Positions 58,102 through 60,128 of a DNA stretch of 60,128 nt are shown piece after piece (positions within the stretch are counted from its first letter, which is position 1; every line of letters starts with the position of its first letter). This DNA comes from Phaeospirillum sp. (lineage in GTDB: Bacteria > Pseudomonadota > Alphaproteobacteria > Rhodospirillales > Magnetospirillaceae): the NCBI GenBank assembly GCA_030824585.1, contig JAVBXM010000250.1, positions 1-60,128 on the forward strand, read 5' to 3'. A program made the position numbers and the translations under genes. Under the pieces are notes generated by a model. That model saw only the letters and a list, made by a program, of their open reading frames with translations. It did not search any database and was not told the origin of the DNA.

Positions 58102-58746
58102 ATGAGCGATACCCTTCCCACCGTCAGCCGCCGTGGCCTCATGCTGGTGATGTCGTCGCCCTCCGGGGCGGGCAAGACCACCATCTCGCGCGCCTTGCTG
58201 GAGCGTGATTCCGCCATCGGCATGTCGGTGTCGGCCACCACGCGGGCGCCTCGCCCCGGCGAGGTGGACGGCAAGGACTACCATTTCGTCTCCGTCGATA
58301 AGTTCCACGAGATGGTGGAGAAGCGGGAGTTCCTGGAGCACGCCCGCGTCTTCGATAATTTCTACGGTACGCCCAGGGGGCCGGTGGACCAGATCCTGCG
58401 CTCGGGCCGCGACGTGCTGTTCGACATCGACTGGCAGGGCACCCAGCAGATGGCCCAGAACGCCCGGGCCGATCTGGTTTCGGTGTTCGTGCTGCCGCCT
58501 TCGGTGGAGGAACTGGAGCGCCGCCTGCGCGGCCGCGCCCAGGATTCCGACGAGGTGGTCCGAAAGCGCATGGCCAAGGCCGGCGACGAGATGAGCCATT
58601 GGCCGGAATACGACTACATCGTGGTCAATGTCGATCTCGATAAGTCCATCGCCGCCGTCCAGGCCATCCTGGCCGCCGAGCGCCTGAAGCGCGAGCGCCA
58701 GGTGGGCCTGCCCGACTTCGTCACCCAGTTGCGGGGCGGCGAGTAG
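58102..58746 (+). CDS. gmk: Guanylate kinase
   Basis: Phosphorylates GMP to GDP. The 214-residue protein has the P-loop SSPSGAGKTT (about residues 18-27), SVSATTRAPRPGEVDGKDYHF for GMP binding, EFLEHARVFDNFYGTP, and DIDWQGTQQM. It follows yicC closely and would use the product of guaA. Confidence 0.97.
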   Translation: MSDTLPTVSRRGLMLVMSSPSGAGKTTISRALLERDSAIGMSVSATTRAPRPGEVDGKDYHFVSVDKFHEMVEKREFLEHARVFDNFYGTPRGPVDQILRSGRDVLFDIDWQGTQQMAQNARADLVSVFVLPPSVEELERRLRGRAQDSDEVVRKRMAKAGDEMSHWPEYDYIVVNVDLDKSIAAVQAILAAERLKRERQVGLPDFVTQLRGGE

Positions 58747-58755
58747 CCTCGCTCC

Positions 58756-59970
58756 TCAGGCCGCCGCCCGCGCCAGGGTCTGGTCGCGGATGGGCAGGTG
58801 CACCAGGGCGGCGAAGAGCCCCAGGATGGCGGTGCCGGCCCACATGACGTCGTAGGACAGGGTGGCGTCGTAGATCAGGCCGCCCAGCCACGAGCCCAGG
58901 AAGCTGCCCAGCTGATGGGTGAAGAACACCAGGCCGAACAGCATGCCCAGGTATTTCGGCCCGAACACCCCGGCGATCAGGCCTGAGGTGGGGGGCACGG
59001 TGGACAGCCACAACAGGCCGATGCCGGCGGCGAAGGCCAGCAGGGTCCACTCGTTCTTGGGCCCCATGACGAACGCGAAGGTGATCACGGCGCGGCCCAG
59101 ATAGATGGCCGACAGCACGTATTTGGGCCGGTATTTCTGGGACAACTGGCCCATCAGCCAGGTGCCGATCACGTTGAACCCGCCGATGACCAGCAGCGCC
59201 GTGGCGCCCGCCCCCTTGCTCATGCCGCACAGGGCCAGATAGCCGGGCAAATGCACGCCGATGAAGGTGACCTGGAAACCGCAGACGAAGAAGCCGGCGG
59301 CCAGCAGGCGATAGCCGGGATGGACCCAGGCTTCGCGCAGCGCCTGGCCGATGCTCTGGTGGGCGACGTTGGAGGCCGGGGGCTGGGCCGCCTTCTCGCC
59401 CTTGGCCAGCACCAGGGCGAGCGGTATGGACGCCAGGGAAAAGGCCGAGAGGATCCACACCGCCTGGGTGGCGCCGAAGGCGCCGATCAGCCATTGGGCC
59501 AGGGGAATCATCGCCATCATGCCCAGCGATCCCAGGGCCGAGCCCATGCCCATGGCCGAGGTGCGGTGTTCGGGCCGCACGGCGCGGCCCACGGGACCCA
59601 GCACCACGGCGAAGCTGGTGGCGGCCAGCCCGAAGCCCGACACCACGCCCAGGCCCAGCGTGGTCGACCAGACCCCTCCCATGCCCACCATCATCATGCC
59701 GATCCCGAAGGCCAGCGCGCCCAGGGCGGCGACCTTGGCGGCGCCGTAGCGGTCGGCGGCGGCGCCGGTGAACGGCTGGAAAAAGCCCCACATCAAATTG
59801 TGGATGGCCACCGCCAGGGAAAAGGTGGCCAGCGGCCACTGGCGCTCCAGCGACAGCGGTCCGATCAGCAGGCCCTGGGCCTGACGGGCCCCCATCGAGA
59901 CGCTCATCATCAGCGCGCCACCGATGAAAACGAGCATGACGGCCGGAGATAGCCATGCGGGACGAGGCAT
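58756..59970 (-). CDS. Major facilitator superfamily transporter
   Basis: The 404-residue protein has twelve predicted membrane segments and an MFS loop 2-3 segment GAAADRYGAAKVAALG (the D-R-x-G-x-R/K pattern). It most resembles the group that includes oxalate/formate-type antiporters and related permeases, but no substrate can be named. It is convergent with gmk, nine bases apart. The 158 bases upstream to the window end show no gene. Confidence 0.88.
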   Translation of the reverse strand: MPRPAWLSPAVMLVFIGGALMMSVSMGARQAQGLLIGPLSLERQWPLATFSLAVAIHNLMWGFFQPFTGAAADRYGAAKVAALGALAFGIGMMMVGMGGVWSTTLGLGVVSGFGLAATSFAVVLGPVGRAVRPEHRTSAMGMGSALGSLGMMAMIPLAQWLIGAFGATQAVWILSAFSLASIPLALVLAKGEKAAQPPASNVAHQSIGQALREAWVHPGYRLLAAGFFVCGFQVTFIGVHLPGYLALCGMSKGAGATALLVIGGFNVIGTWLMGQLSQKYRPKYVLSAIYLGRAVITFAFVMGPKNEWTLLAFAAGIGLLWLSTVPPTSGLIAGVFGPKYLGMLFGLVFFTHQLGSFLGSWLGGLIYDATLSYDVMWAGTAILGLFAALVHLPIRDQTLARAAA

Positions 59971-60128
59971 GATCCGTTCAGCCTTCGATCAGTGGACCTG
60001 GATCGACACTAATGTGCGTCGGCGGGCAAGGGCAAACGAGATTTGTTCAGGTGTGGACTTAGGAAATCTAACGCGACGGTGTCGTGATCCCGTCTCATCG
60101 GGGCCTGGCCTTCGGCTCAGAAATCCGG

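Overview
This 60 kb window is chromosomal DNA from a GC-rich alphaproteobacterium. The best guess is a member of the Rhodospirillales close to Magnetospirillum/Paramagnetospirillum. That placement is an inference from several things taken together: the yqeY-dnaG-rpoD block divergent from carA-carB-greA, long chemoreceptors, a bacteriohemerythrin, perfect FNR-type boxes and a complete pseudaminic acid locus. No prophage, CRISPR array, transposase or integrase gene was seen.

Layout. 0-10.5 kb: rpoD, dnaG and a yqeY-like gene on the minus strand, divergent from carA, carB and greA. A GxxExxY gene bracketed by inverted repeats has been inserted between carA and carB. 10.5-14.3 kb: a GFA-family protein, a DyP-type peroxidase, a secreted esterase and a secreted protein of unknown role. 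14.3-18.4 kb: a membrane histidine kinase with a degenerate ATPase domain, and a TPR/glycosyltransferase-like protein, divergent around a perfect FNR box. 18.4-24.8 kb: a CaiB-type CoA-transferase with an enoyl-CoA hydratase, an EF-G paralogue, a chemoreceptor and a small Cys-tailed protein. 24.9-30.5 kb: pseI and pseG divergent from pseH, pseB, pseC and an SpsF-type cytidylyltransferase, which together supply CMP-pseudaminic acid for flagellin or surface glycans. 30.6-36.5 kb: malic enzyme, tRNA-Leu(GAG), lipB, a small Cys protein, an unusual two-part CoA-transferase and an outer membrane barrel. 36.7-44.8 kb: a UvrD-type helicase, prmA, a chemoreceptor with a C-terminal PilZ domain, a GGDEF-EAL protein with a periplasmic CxxCH haem motif preceded by a perfect FNR box, and a ProX-type editing protein. 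44.9-51.2 kb: an MlaC-like protein, a lipoprotein, guaA, three small Cys-rich proteins followed by a bacteriohemerythrin, and aminopeptidase P. 51.5-60 kb: an unknown conserved-looking protein, ctaB with a DUF420 protein and an anion transporter, a FliL-like protein, an SDR joined to a HepT/MntA toxin-antitoxin pair, yicC-gmk and an MFS permease.

The most interesting theme is signalling. Two perfect TTGAT-N4-ATCAA boxes precede two membrane signalling genes, and a c-di-GMP module (PilZ chemoreceptor plus haem-type GGDEF-EAL protein) appears tied to oxygen or redox state. Four copies of a 100-106 bp palindromic repeat (ends TGTCATCC...GGATGACA) lie in intergenic gaps.

All calls come from reading sequence and motifs by eye. 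Family names rest on recognised motifs, not on database searches. Start codons were chosen from Shine-Dalgarno context and family length where stated.
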